A stretch of DNA of 64,000 nt, from NCBI RefSeq assembly GCF_040954835.1, contig NW_027168309.1:1-64000 (forward strand), given 5' to 3'. The number at the start of each line of letters is the position of its first letter. Positions within the stretch are counted from its first letter, which is position 1. Shown in pieces: positions 20,059-32,415 of the stretch. The translations under genes were made by a program, and so were the position numbers. A model generated the notes under the pieces. The model did not search any database. It was given only the letters and a program-made list of their open reading frames with translations, and was not told the DNA's origin. Source of the stretch: Lepisosteus oculatus (Eukaryota > Chordata > Actinopteri > Semionotiformes > Lepisosteidae).

Positions 20059-21933
20059 AGGGAGCGCCGCCGCCGCCGGCTTGCGATCATTTAACACGGA
20101 GGGCGAGGCGGCGGCGGTAACCTTTTTCAATGTCGCTCTCCGCTTCCCCCCAAAAAAAAGCCAAATGACATGCTAGCACTCGGACACCCTTCAGAAGACT
20201 GAAGGGTGGCTTAAAGCTGGAAGGATTAGGTCTCCCCGTTCCGACGCGACAATCGAACTTCCTTAGGCAGAGAGAAAGCAACATCGAGGAGCGTCAACAA
20301 GACTTTAGAAGCTGCGCCACACGCCACTTTCAGTCGCAGTCACAGCAGTTTTAAAGGCAGGAATCGCCTTTGCGAACGCCATGAGAAACAGAACGCAAGC
20401 TCAGGTCCTGCGGTTTAACAAACAGCCACGGCTTTCATGCGACTGGACATTTCTTTTCTGGAGCGAATTCACTTTCAACTTCAAGAAATTCACACAACTT
20501 GCGAAATACGAAATACAAATCTGGCTCATCGCTGCACAAGAAATACCGCCGGCTGGCAAGAAAATGACAACGGTGTTTTTCCTTAACGAAAAACTTCCCA
20601 TGGAGAAAAACAACGGCTGTGCGTCTCTGTCGGCATGATTCAGTTTAATGCAAGTATTCATTCTCCTCCTGGAAAATACAGCTTGCGAAAGATGAAATAC
20701 AATTCTTGGCTTTTCTGGGTGAGTGCAGAAGAAATCCTGCCGGCTGGCAGAAGAATTCCAGCCTTTTTTACTCTTTAACCAGAAACTTGCGAATGATACA
20801 AAGCAAGCGGGGTGCGTTTCTGTGCAGCTGTTAACTGAACAGCTGCTGCTTCAAGCCCACCCAGGGCTCATTCCGATTTCAACATCATGCCCCCTGAAGG
20901 TAGACTGGATTTCTTTGCGAAGCATTCACCTTTTGGACGTTTCAGGAAAGGTGCGTGTCGATGCCAGACTTGAAAAGCTTTCCATACAAAGAAACAACAT
21001 AGTGCTTTTGATTGATGGGAAACGGCAAGAGCGGTTTGAGCAGCTCCGGCCTCTCAACCGCTTTACAATGTGATCGGCACCTCGGTAGCCAGTTTAGAAG
21101 GCTGAAAAGGATGCTGGAAGCACAGCGACGTTCTAAAACCAGCGCTTGAAAAGCATCTGCATACATAAAATGTCCATTTCCCCAAAGCTGAATCTGCATC
21201 TTCAGAAGATTGTCAGCTATACGTTTTCGTTCTTTGTTTCCTTTTTTTACGACAAGCTTTCGAGAAATGAACTGTCTATTGTGATGAAGGCTGCATTAGA
21301 AATTGTGCATCTAGCTTAGTTCAATGAAATCGGGAGGTGCACCTGTCTCAAGCGGATGGCTCTTTGCAGGCACACTACGGAAACCTGCGGGCGCAAGTTG
21401 GGAGAAGTGACTCTTGCAGAGTGTTGAGCTTCGAGAAGAGGGCTCCGCTCAGGAAGATATTTCCACATGTTGAAGAGTCGCTTTTCGCCCTTTCTTTCCC
21501 ACATTTTTCCAGTGCGGTTATTGATCGCGTTCAAAATGTTTTCCCAACGTACGTGTTACCTGCAAAATCACAGTGAAACTGTTATGCCCAAAAGATTCCT
21601 AATAGTTATTGTATTAGAATAGCTCTCCAATTTCTTAGCCTTCGTACACGCAATGTTTAAGGAAACGCTAGAGTAAATGAAACTGTAAATAGACAGGAGC
21701 TCTTCTTAGTTTTCATACAAGTTATGATGGCTGCAGCTCCTATCTGCGTCCCGGTGACCGGAGCCAAGGGATTATCTGCGGAACCCTTGATTTATCTCTC
21801 GGGCAAGGAGCTAGATACGCCCTTTTCATCTCGGTTTGATCACACCTGTGCATTAAAACGCAGTGCTCGGTACCATCGAGGTGTAAGAGGTTCAAGGATG
21901 AGCGGGAAACTTTGTTAATAAGGAGACGGGCAC

Positions 21934-22006
21934 CGCCCAACGTGGGGCTCGAACCCACGACCCTGAGATTAAGAGTCTCATGCTCTACCGACTGAGCTAG
22001 CCGGGC
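21934..22006 (-). tRNA. tRNA-Lys-CTT: tRNA-Lys(CTT), unit 6
   Basis: Identical to the unit 1 copy. Confidence 0.98.
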
Positions 22007-22827
22007 GCCGGTGGAGCTGGTGGTTAACTTGTCCCTGTTGACGGCAATTTGACAAGGTATACTTCCTGGCTTTTCATCATGTGCTGACCGGATTCGAGAG
22101 TAGCACACCCTGTTCTTTGTTGATTACTGTACCTCCAGCAGCGCAAATGTCAGTAATCATTGAAATGTACGACCTACAATCTCCTCAGCATGCCCGCGTG
22201 GACTCCTCAGTGATCATCCTTCTACGTTCTGCTGTAGTTTTCATGCAAGTGAAAACCGTGCTCCAAATAACAGCGGCACAGTTGTATCCTGCGGTAAGCA
22301 TTCTTCTAATTCCATCGTTTTGCTCCAGGTAAAAGGTAGCGCATCATAGTGTTGATATTCCAAGGTTTCAGAGTCCGTATTGGATGGCTTGGATGCAGAC
22401 ATCGCTCAGAGCTCCCAGTATGATTTTCCCGAGTTCAGTTTTGCAGTGTTTTAGTGCTTTACTACTTCCAGTGGGCCTTTGAATGCTCTGCTAAGTAGAG
22501 ACGTGACATAATTACTAATGCGACCGAGTGTGCTGGCTGTTCCTGGTTCGTAATGATTAACGCGAGAAATCAATATAAACATAACTGCTTCGATTTCGAG
22601 GTTCAGTTGAAGCTTTCAAAGAAACTATCAAAGACCTCAGAACAACCGAAGACACATTTGGTCATCTCCGTATTGGTGAAGATTAAAGAGTCCCGCAAGT
22701 GTCAAGCTTGCACAAACACACACGAGAGAGAAACTCAGGACAGAATTTAAAGAAAGGGAGATGCAGACTATTTGAAGGCACTTTGCTAACCCAATGGCAT
22801 GCTTATGAATCGTGCATAGGACACACG

Positions 22828-22899
22828 TAGCAGAGGATGGTTTCGATCCATCGACCTCTGGGTTATGGGCCCAGCACGCTTCCGCTGCGCCACTCTGCT
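22828..22899 (-). tRNA. tRNA-iMet-CAT: Initiator tRNA-Met(CAT), unit 6
   Basis: Identical to the unit 1 copy. Confidence 0.98.
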
Positions 22900-23178
22900 G
22901 ACGGCCTCTCTGCGTGTGGCGCACAACTGCTCTTTTTATTTCCTACATAAGTGATGAAAGAGTTGAAAGTTTCAACGACAAACGCAGACGTCACTTTGAG
23001 CGCTTGGTGTTGTAGCACAAATCATCACATGCTGCTCTACACTGGATTATAAAAGCCGACACATTTTCCAAACATTTTAATGCTGGAGTCACACTGTAGT
23101 ATTAATAACAGTGCGATACTCGAGGAGCGTAGTGGGATCGCGGTGGCTCATCAGACCGCCCCGGGACAGGGGGCCCGC

Positions 23179-23261
23179 GTCAGGATGGCCGAGCGGTCTA
23201 AGGCGCTGCGTTCAGGTCGCAGTCTCCCCTGGAGGCGTGGGTTCGAATCCCACTCCTGACA
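23179..23261 (+). tRNA. tRNA-Leu-CAG: tRNA-Leu(CAG), unit 6
   Basis: Identical to the unit 1 copy. Confidence 0.98.
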
Positions 23262-23612
23262 AAAAGCTTGCTCAGTGCCGTCTCCAGTCGGGTGCAAATG
23301 GGTGAAGCAGCCTGACGCAGGGAACGTGCGCCGATAGGCGTAGGTGTATCCCCTGCCTCTTCCGATTTAGCTCGTGCTCCATAGGATGGAAGCGGATGCT
23401 CTGGCTTTTTGACTCGAATATAACCTGATCACAACAGAAGGCCGTGCAGCCCAGTGCTGGTTTAAGAATGCCTCGTGTCTTCAGGCCCCTATTCCTTCAG
23501 GTTACCCCTTTGGAATAGTCGTCCGAAAAAGACAGGAAAGGAAAAGCATGTAAGCTCCCACACACTGCGTTAGCATTAGCGGTTGGAATCTGATGGGAGA
23601 AAAGCAACCTGG

Positions 23613-23684
23613 CTCGCCGTCAAGCAATCCATCCCTGGTCTCCCACGTGACAGGCGGGGATACGCACCACTATACTAACGAGGA
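23613..23684 (-). pseudogene. tRNA-Asp(GTC) pseudogene, unit 6
   Basis: Identical lesions to unit 1. Confidence 0.85.
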
Positions 23685-24095
23685 GCGCTTGCTTGGCGCT
23701 TGAAGACACTTCCTCTTGCGGCTACTACTGTTTCCGGTTTCGTCTTTTCTTTTCATTCCTCCCAGAGGAGCGCATGAAAACGTTTCCATCTGCGCCATCC
23801 TCACCCCTCCAATGCTATGGTCCCTGCTCCTCCTGGTGCACTGCAAACACTCATTCAGCCGGTTCTTTCAGTTTGAATAATTAGGTCTTCAAAGGCTGGA
23901 AGTAGGGCGCAAAAGACATGCCAATGCCAAAAGCGTGGCTGTGTGCTTCCAGCTGTGAAATGTCACTGGTGGATGTTGAAGACATTACTTCCAAGGCAGC
24001 AGGTCCAAGCGATTTAGCGTTTGTACAAGAAGCAGGAAGAGAGAAACGGCACTCCGCCTTTTTCTGGGCAGGCCGAAGCGACAGGAGAAGGGCGC

Positions 24096-24177
24096 CGTAG
24101 TGGGCAGGATTCGAGCCGACGCGGGGAGACCCCAATGGCTTTCTAGCCCATCGTCTTAACCGCTCGGCCACGACTAC
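24096..24177 (-). tRNA. tRNA-Ser-AGA: tRNA-Ser(AGA), degenerate, unit 6
   Basis: As unit 1, including the D-stem C-A mismatch. Confidence 0.85.
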
Positions 24178-26052
24178 AGGGAGCGCCGCCGCCGCCGGCT
24201 TGCGATCATTTAACACGGAGGGCGAGGCGGCGGCGGTAACCTTTTTCAATGTCGCTCTCCGCTTCCCCCCAAAAAAAAGCCAAATGACATGCTAGCACTC
24301 GGACACCCTTCAGAAGACTGAAGGGTGGCTTAAAGCTGGAAGGATTAGGTCTCCCCGTTCCGACGCGACAATCGAACTTCCTTAGGCAGAGAGAAAGCAA
24401 CATCGAGGAGCGTCAACAAGACTTTAGAAGCTGCGCCACACGCCACTTTCAGTCGCAGTCACAGCAGTTTTAAAGGCAGGAATCGCCTTTGCGAACGCCA
24501 TGAGAAACAGAACGCAAGCTCAGGTCCTGCGGTTTAACAAACAGCCACGGCTTTCATGCGACTGGACATTTCTTTTCTGGAGCGAATTCACTTTCAACTT
24601 CAAGAAATTCACACAACTTGCGAAATACGAAATACAAATCTGGCTCATCGCTGCACAAGAAATACCGCCGGCTGGCAAGAAAATGACAACGGTGTTTTTC
24701 CTTAACGAAAAACTTCCCATGGAGAAAAACAACGGCTGTGCGTCTCTGTCGGCATGATTCAGTTTAATGCAAGTATTCATTCTCCTCCTGGAAAATACAG
24801 CTTGCGAAAGATGAAATACAATTCTTGGCTTTTCTGGGTGAGTGCAGAAGAAATCCTGCCGGCTGGCAGAAGAATTCCAGCCTTTTTTACTCTTTAACCA
24901 GAAACTTGCGAATGATACAAAGCAAGCGGGGTGCGTTTCTGTGCAGCTGTTAACTGAACAGCTGCTGCTTCAAGCCCACCCAGGGCTCATTCCGATTTCA
25001 ACATCATGCCCCCTGAAGGTAGACTGGATTTCTTTGCGAAGCATTCACCTTTTGGACGTTTCAGGAAAGGTGCGTGTCGATGCCAGACTTGAAAAGCTTT
25101 CCATACAAAGAAACAACATAGTGCTTTTGATTGATGGGAAACGGCAAGAGCGGTTTGAGCAGCTCCGGCCTCTCAACCGCTTTACAATGTGATCGGCACC
25201 TCGGTAGCCAGTTTAGAAGGCTGAAAAGGATGCTGGAAGCACAGCGACGTTCTAAAACCAGCGCTTGAAAAGCATCTGCATACATAAAATGTCCATTTCC
25301 CCAAAGCTGAATCTGCATCTTCAGAAGATTGTCAGCTATACGTTTTCGTTCTTTGTTTCCTTTTTTTACGACAAGCTTTCGAGAAATGAACTGTCTATTG
25401 TGATGAAGGCTGCATTAGAAATTGTGCATCTAGCTTAGTTCAATGAAATCGGGAGGTGCACCTGTCTCAAGCGGATGGCTCTTTGCAGGCACACTACGGA
25501 AACCTGCGGGCGCAAGTTGGGAGAAGTGACTCTTGCAGAGTGTTGAGCTTCGAGAAGAGGGCTCCGCTCAGGAAGATATTTCCACATGTTGAAGAGTCGC
25601 TTTTCGCCCTTTCTTTCCCACATTTTTCCAGTGCGGTTATTGATCGCGTTCAAAATGTTTTCCCAACGTACGTGTTACCTGCAAAATCACAGTGAAACTG
25701 TTATGCCCAAAAGATTCCTAATAGTTATTGTATTAGAATAGCTCTCCAATTTCTTAGCCTTCGTACACGCAATGTTTAAGGAAACGCTAGAGTAAATGAA
25801 ACTGTAAATAGACAGGAGCTCTTCTTAGTTTTCATACAAGTTATGATGGCTGCAGCTCCTATCTGCGTCCCGGTGACCGGAGCCAAGGGATTATCTGCGG
25901 AACCCTTGATTTATCTCTCGGGCAAGGAGCTAGATACGCCCTTTTCATCTCGGTTTGATCACACCTGTGCATTAAAACGCAGTGCTCGGTACCATCGAGG
26001 TGTAAGAGGTTCAAGGATGAGCGGGAAACTTTGTTAATAAGGAGACGGGCAC

Positions 26053-26125
26053 CGCCCAACGTGGGGCTCGAACCCACGACCCTGAGATTAAGAGTCTCAT
26101 GCTCTACCGACTGAGCTAGCCGGGC
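26053..26125 (-). tRNA. tRNA-Lys-CTT: tRNA-Lys(CTT), unit 7
   Basis: Identical to the unit 1 copy. Confidence 0.98.
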
Positions 26126-26946
26126 GCCGGTGGAGCTGGTGGTTAACTTGTCCCTGTTGACGGCAATTTGACAAGGTATACTTCCTGGCTTTTCATCATG
26201 TGCTGACCGGATTCGAGAGTAGCACACCCTGTTCTTTGTTGATTACTGTACCTCCAGCAGCGCAAATGTCAGTAATCATTGAAATGTACGACCTACAATC
26301 TCCTCAGCATGCCCGCGTGGACTCCTCAGTGATCATCCTTCTACGTTCTGCTGTAGTTTTCATGCAAGTGAAAACCGTGCTCCAAATAACAGCGGCACAG
26401 TTGTATCCTGCGGTAAGCATTCTTCTAATTCCATCGTTTTGCTCCAGGTAAAAGGTAGCGCATCATAGTGTTGATATTCCAAGGTTTCAGAGTCCGTATT
26501 GGATGGCTTGGATGCAGACATCGCTCAGAGCTCCCAGTATGATTTTCCCGAGTTCAGTTTTGCAGTGTTTTAGTGCTTTACTACTTCCAGTGGGCCTTTG
26601 AATGCTCTGCTAAGTAGAGACGTGACATAATTACTAATGCGACCGAGTGTGCTGGCTGTTCCTGGTTCGTAATGATTAACGCGAGAAATCAATATAAACA
26701 TAACTGCTTCGATTTCGAGGTTCAGTTGAAGCTTTCAAAGAAACTATCAAAGACCTCAGAACAACCGAAGACACATTTGGTCATCTCCGTATTGGTGAAG
26801 ATTAAAGAGTCCCGCAAGTGTCAAGCTTGCACAAACACACACGAGAGAGAAACTCAGGACAGAATTTAAAGAAAGGGAGATGCAGACTATTTGAAGGCAC
26901 TTTGCTAACCCAATGGCATGCTTATGAATCGTGCATAGGACACACG

Positions 26947-27018
26947 TAGCAGAGGATGGTTTCGATCCATCGACCTCTGGGTTATGGGCCCAGCACGCTT
27001 CCGCTGCGCCACTCTGCT
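26947..27018 (-). tRNA. tRNA-iMet-CAT: Initiator tRNA-Met(CAT), unit 7
   Basis: Identical to the unit 1 copy. Confidence 0.98.
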
Positions 27019-27297
27019 GACGGCCTCTCTGCGTGTGGCGCACAACTGCTCTTTTTATTTCCTACATAAGTGATGAAAGAGTTGAAAGTTTCAACGACAA
27101 ACGCAGACGTCACTTTGAGCGCTTGGTGTTGTAGCACAAATCATCACATGCTGCTCTACACTGGATTATAAAAGCCGACACATTTTCCAAACATTTTAAT
27201 GCTGGAGTCACACTGTAGTATTAATAACAGTGCGATACTCGAGGAGCGTAGTGGGATCGCGGTGGCTCATCAGACCGCCCCGGGACAGGGGGCCCGC

Positions 27298-27380
27298 GTC
27301 AGGATGGCCGAGCGGTCTAAGGCGCTGCGTTCAGGTCGCAGTCTCCCCTGGAGGCGTGGGTTCGAATCCCACTCCTGACA
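27298..27380 (+). tRNA. tRNA-Leu-CAG: tRNA-Leu(CAG), unit 7
   Basis: Identical to the unit 1 copy. Confidence 0.98.
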
Positions 27381-27731
27381 AAAAGCTTGCTCAGTGCCGT
27401 CTCCAGTCGGGTGCAAATGGGTGAAGCAGCCTGACGCAGGGAACGTGCGCCGATAGGCGTAGGTGTATCCCCTGCCTCTTCCGATTTAGCTCGTGCTCCA
27501 TAGGATGGAAGCGGATGCTCTGGCTTTTTGACTCGAATATAACCTGATCACAACAGAAGGCCGTGCAGCCCAGTGCTGGTTTAAGAATGCCTCGTGTCTT
27601 CAGGCCCCTATTCCTTCAGGTTACCCCTTTGGAATAGTCGTCCGAAAAAGACAGGAAAGGAAAAGCATGTAAGCTCCCACACACTGCGTTAGCATTAGCG
27701 GTTGGAATCTGATGGGAGAAAAGCAACCTGG

Positions 27732-27803
27732 CTCGCCGTCAAGCAATCCATCCCTGGTCTCCCACGTGACAGGCGGGGATACGCACCACTATACTAACGA
27801 GGA
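27732..27803 (-). pseudogene. tRNA-Asp(GTC) pseudogene, unit 7
   Basis: Identical lesions to unit 1. Confidence 0.85.
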
Positions 27804-28214
27804 GCGCTTGCTTGGCGCTTGAAGACACTTCCTCTTGCGGCTACTACTGTTTCCGGTTTCGTCTTTTCTTTTCATTCCTCCCAGAGGAGCGCATGAAAAC
27901 GTTTCCATCTGCGCCATCCTCACCCCTCCAATGCTATGGTCCCTGCTCCTCCTGGTGCACTGCAAACACTCATTCAGCCGGTTCTTTCAGTTTGAATAAT
28001 TAGGTCTTCAAAGGCTGGAAGTAGGGCGCAAAAGACATGCCAATGCCAAAAGCGTGGCTGTGTGCTTCCAGCTGTGAAATGTCACTGGTGGATGTTGAAG
28101 ACATTACTTCCAAGGCAGCAGGTCCAAGCGATTTAGCGTTTGTACAAGAAGCAGGAAGAGAGAAACGGCACTCCGCCTTTTTCTTGGCAGGCCGAAGCGA
28201 CAGGAGAAGGGCGC

Positions 28215-28296
28215 CGTAGTGGGCAGGATTCGAGCCGACGCGGGGAGACCCCAATGGCTTTCTAGCCCATCGCCTTAACCGCTCGGCCACGACTAC
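28215..28296 (-). tRNA. tRNA-Ser-AGA: tRNA-Ser(AGA), degenerate, unit 7
   Basis: Same form as unit 2, with a paired D stem. From this copy on, every Ser copy has the paired D stem. Confidence 0.85.
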
Positions 28297-30171
28297 AGGG
28301 AGCGCCGCCGCCGCCGGCTTGCGATCATTTAACACGGAGGGCGAGGCAGCGGCGGTAACCTTTTTCAATGTCGCTCTCCGCTTCCCCCCAAAAAAAAGCC
28401 AAATGACATGCTAGCACTCGGACACCCTTCAGAAGACTGAAGGGTGGCTTAAAGCTGGAAGGATTAGGTCTCCCCGTTCCGACGCGACAATCGAGCTTCC
28501 TTAGGCAGAGAGAAAGCAACATCGAGGAGCGTCAACAAGACTTTAGAAGCTGCGCCACACGCCACTTTCAGTCGCAGTCACAGCAGTTTTAAAGGCAGGA
28601 ATCGCCTTTGCGAACGCCATGAGAAACAGAACGCAAGCTCAGGTCCTGCGGTTTAACAAACAGCCACGGCTTTCATGCGACTGGACATTTCTTTTCTGGA
28701 GCGAATTCACTTTCAACTTCAAGAAATTCACACAACTTGCGAAATACGAAATACAAATCTGGCTCATCGCTGCACAAGAAATACCGCCGGCTGGCAAGAA
28801 AATGACAACGGTGTTTTTCCTTAACGAAAAACTTCCCATGGAGAAAAACAACGGCTGTGCGTCTCTGTCGGCTTGATTCAGTTTAATGCAAGTATTCATT
28901 CTCCTCCTGGAAAATACAGCTTGCGAAAGATGAAATACAATTCTTGGCTTTTCTGGGTGAGTGCAGAAGAAATCCTGCCGGCTGGCAGAAGAATTCCAGC
29001 CTTTTTTACTCTTTAACCAGAAACTTGCGAATGATACAAAGCAAGCGGGGTGCGTTTCTGTGCAGCTGTTAACTGAACAGCTGCTGCTTCAAGCCCACCC
29101 AGGGCTCATTCCGATTTCAACATCATGCCCCCTGAAGGTAGACTGGATTTCTTTGCGAAGCATTCACCTTTTGGACGTTTCAGGAAAGGTGCGTGTCGAT
29201 GCCAGACTTGAAAAGCTTTCCATACAAAGAAACAACATAGTGCTTTTGATTGATGGGAAACGGCAAGAGCGGTTTGAGCAGCTCCGGCCTCTCAACCGCT
29301 TTACAATGTGATCGGCACCTCGGTAGCCAGTTTAGAAGGCTGAAAAGGATGCTGGAAGCACAGCGACGTTCTAAAACCAGCGCTTGAAAAGCATCTGCAT
29401 ACATAAAATGTCCATTTCCCCAAAGCTGAATCTGCATCTTCAGAAGATTGTCAGCTATACGTTTTCGTTCTTTGTTTCCTTTTTTTACGACAAGCTTTCG
29501 AGAAATGAACTGTCTATTGTGATGAAGGCTGCATTAGAAATTGTGCATCTAGCTTAGTTCAATGAAATCGGGAGGTGCACCTGTCTCAAGCGGATGGCTC
29601 TTTGCAGGCACACTACGGAAACCTGCGGGCGCAAGTTGGGAGAAGTGACTCTTGCAGAGTGTTGAGCTTCGAGAAGAGGGCTCCGCTCAGGAAGATATTT
29701 CCACATGTTGAAGAGTCGCTTTTCGCCCTTTCTTTCCCACATTTTTCCAGTGCGGTTATTGATCGCGTTCAAAATGTTTTCCCAACGTACGTGTTACCTG
29801 CAAAATCACAGTGAAACTGTTATGCCCAAAAGATTCCTAATAGTTATTGTATTAGAATAGCTCTCCAATTTCTTAGCCTTCGTACACGCAATGTTTAAGG
29901 AAACGCTAGAGTAAATGAAACTGTAAATAGACAGGAGCTCTTCTTAGTTTTCATACAAGTTATGATGGCTGCAGCTCCTATCTGCGTCCGGGTGACCGGA
30001 GCCAAGGGATTATCTGCGGAACCCTTGATTTATCTCTCGGGCAAGGAGCTAGATACGCCCTTTTCATCTCGGTTTGATCACACCTGTGCATTAAAACGCA
30101 GTGCTCGGTACCATCGAGGTGTAAGAGGTTCAAGGATGAGCGGGAAACTTTGTTAATAAGGAGACGGGCAC

Positions 30172-30244
30172 CGCCCAACGTGGGGCTCGAACCCACGACC
30201 CTGAGATTAAGAGTCTCATGCTCTACCGACTGAGCTAGCCGGGC
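30172..30244 (-). tRNA. tRNA-Lys-CTT: tRNA-Lys(CTT), unit 8
   Basis: Mature region identical to unit 1. The 5' flank has the block B change at 30251, 7 bp upstream. Confidence 0.98.
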
Positions 30245-31065
30245 GCCGGTAGAGCTGGTGGTTAACTTGTCCCTGTTGACGGCAATTTGACAAGGTATAC
30301 TTCCTGGCTTTTCATCATGTGCTGACCGGATTCGAGAGTAGCACACCCTGTTCTTTGTTGATTACTGTACCTCCAGCAGCGCAAATGTCAGTAATCATTG
30401 AAATGTACGACCTACAATCTCCTCAGCATGCCCGCGTGGACTCCTCAGTGATCATCCTTCTACGTTCTGCTGTAGTTTTCATGCAAGTGAAAACCGTGCT
30501 CCAAATAACAGCGGCACAGTTGTATCCTGCGGTAAGCATTCTTCTAATTCCATCGTTTTGCTCCAGGTAAAAGGTAGCGCATCATAGTGTTGATATTCCA
30601 AGGTTTCAGAGTCCGTATTGGATGGCTTGGATGCAGACATCGCTCAGAGCTCCCAGTATGATTTTCCCGAGTTCAGTTTTGCAGTGTTTTAGTGCTTTAC
30701 TACTTCCAGTGGGCCTTTGAATGCTCTGCTAAGTAGAGACGTGACATAATTACTAATGCGACCGAGTGTGCTGGCTGTTCCTGGTTCGTAATGATTACAG
30801 TGAGAAATCAATATAAACATAACTGCTTCGATTTCGAGGTTCAGTTGAAGCTTTCAAAGAAACTATCAAAGACCTCAGAACAACCGAAGACACATTTGGT
30901 CATCTCCGTATTGGTGAAGATTAAAGAGTCCCGCAAGTGTCAAGCTTGCACAAACACACACGAGAGAGAAACTCAGGACAGAATTTAAAGAAAGGGAGAT
31001 GCAGACTATTTGAAGGCACTTTGCTAACCCAATGGCATGCTTATGAATCGTGCATAGGACACACG

Positions 31066-31137
31066 TAGCAGAGGATGGTTTCGATCCATCGACCTCTGGG
31101 TTATGGGCCCAGCACGCTTCCGCTGCGCCACTCTGCT
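31066..31137 (-). tRNA. tRNA-iMet-CAT: Initiator tRNA-Met(CAT), unit 8
   Basis: Identical to the unit 1 copy. Confidence 0.98.
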
Positions 31138-31416
31138 GACGGCCTCTCTGCGTGTGGCGCACAACTGCTCTTTTTATTTCCTACATAAGTGATGAAAGAG
31201 TTGAAAGTTTCAACGACAAACGCAGACGTCACTTTGAGCGCTTGGTGTTGTAGCACAAATCATCACATGCTGCTCTACACTGGATTATAAAAGCCGACAC
31301 ATTTTCCAAACATTTTAATGCTGGAGTCACACTGTAGTATTAATAACAGTGCGATACTCGAGGAGCGTAGTGGGATCGCGGTGGCTCATCAGACCGCCCC
31401 GGGACAGGGGGCCCGC

Positions 31417-31499
31417 GTCAGGATGGCCGAGCGGTCTAAGGCGCTGCGTTCAGGTCGCAGTCTCCCCTGGAGGCGTGGGTTCGAATCCCACTCCTGACA
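31417..31499 (+). tRNA. tRNA-Leu-CAG: tRNA-Leu(CAG), unit 8
   Basis: Identical to the unit 1 copy. Confidence 0.98.
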
Positions 31500-31850
31500 A
31501 AAAGCTTGCTCAGTGCCGTCTCCAGTCGGGTGCAAATGGGTGAAGCAGCCTGACGCAGGGAACGTGCGCCGATAGGCGTAGGTGTATCCCCTGCCTCTTC
31601 CGATTTAGCTCGTGCTCCATAGGATGGAAGCGGATGCTCTGGCTTTTTGACTCGAATATAACCTGATCACAACAGAAGGCCGTGCAGCCCAGTGCTGGTT
31701 TAAGAATGCCTCGTGTCTTCAGGCCCCTATTCCTTCAGGTTACCCCTTTGGAATAGTCGTCCGAAAAAGACGGGAAAGGAAAAGCATGTAAGCTCCCACA
31801 CACTGCGTTAGCATTAGCGGTTGGAATCTGATGGGAGAAAAGCAACCTGG

Positions 31851-31922
31851 CTCGCCGTCAAGCAATCCATCCCTGGTCTCCCACGTGACAGGCGGGGATA
31901 CGCACCACTATACTAACGAGGA
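31851..31922 (-). pseudogene. tRNA-Asp(GTC) pseudogene, unit 8
   Basis: Identical lesions to unit 1. Confidence 0.85.
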
Positions 31923-32333
31923 GCGCTTGCTTGGCGCTTGAAGACACTTCCTCTTGCGGCTACTACTGTTTCCGGTTTCGTCTTTTCTTTTCATTCCTCC
32001 CAGAGGAGCGCATGAAAACGTTTCCATCTGCGCCATCCTCACCCCTCCAATGCTATGGTCCCTGCTCCTCCTGGTGCACTGCAAACACTCATTCAGCCGG
32101 TTCTTTCAGTTTGAATAATTAGGTCTTCAAAGGCTGGAAGTAGGGCGCAAAAGACATGCCAATGCCAAAAGCGTGGCTGTGTGCTTCCAGCTGTGAAATG
32201 TCACTGGTGGATGTTGAAGACATTACTTCCAAGGCAGCAGGTCCAAGCGATTTAGCGTTTGTACAAGAAGCAGGAAGAGAGAAACGGCACTCCGCCTTTT
32301 TCTGGGCAGGCCGAAGCGACAGGAGAAGGGCGC

Positions 32334-32415
32334 CGTAGTGGGCAGGATTCGAGCCGACGCGGGGAGACCCCAATGGCTTTCTAGCCCATCGCCTTAACCG
32401 CTCGGCCACGACTAC
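32334..32415 (-). tRNA. tRNA-Ser-AGA: tRNA-Ser(AGA), degenerate, unit 8
   Basis: Same form as unit 2. Confidence 0.85.

Larger units (their letters stand above)
16477..20595. repeat. Repeat unit 5 (block A)
   Basis: 4,119 bp, block A at all diagnostic positions. Confidence 0.98.
20596..24714. repeat. Repeat unit 6 (block A)
   Basis: 4,119 bp, block A at all diagnostic positions. Confidence 0.98.
24715..28833. repeat. Repeat unit 7 (block A start, B-like 3' end)
   Basis: The first 3.4 kb is block A. The 3' part carries the same four variants as unit 2 (28185, 28273, 28348, 28495). This is the hinge to block B. Confidence 0.98.
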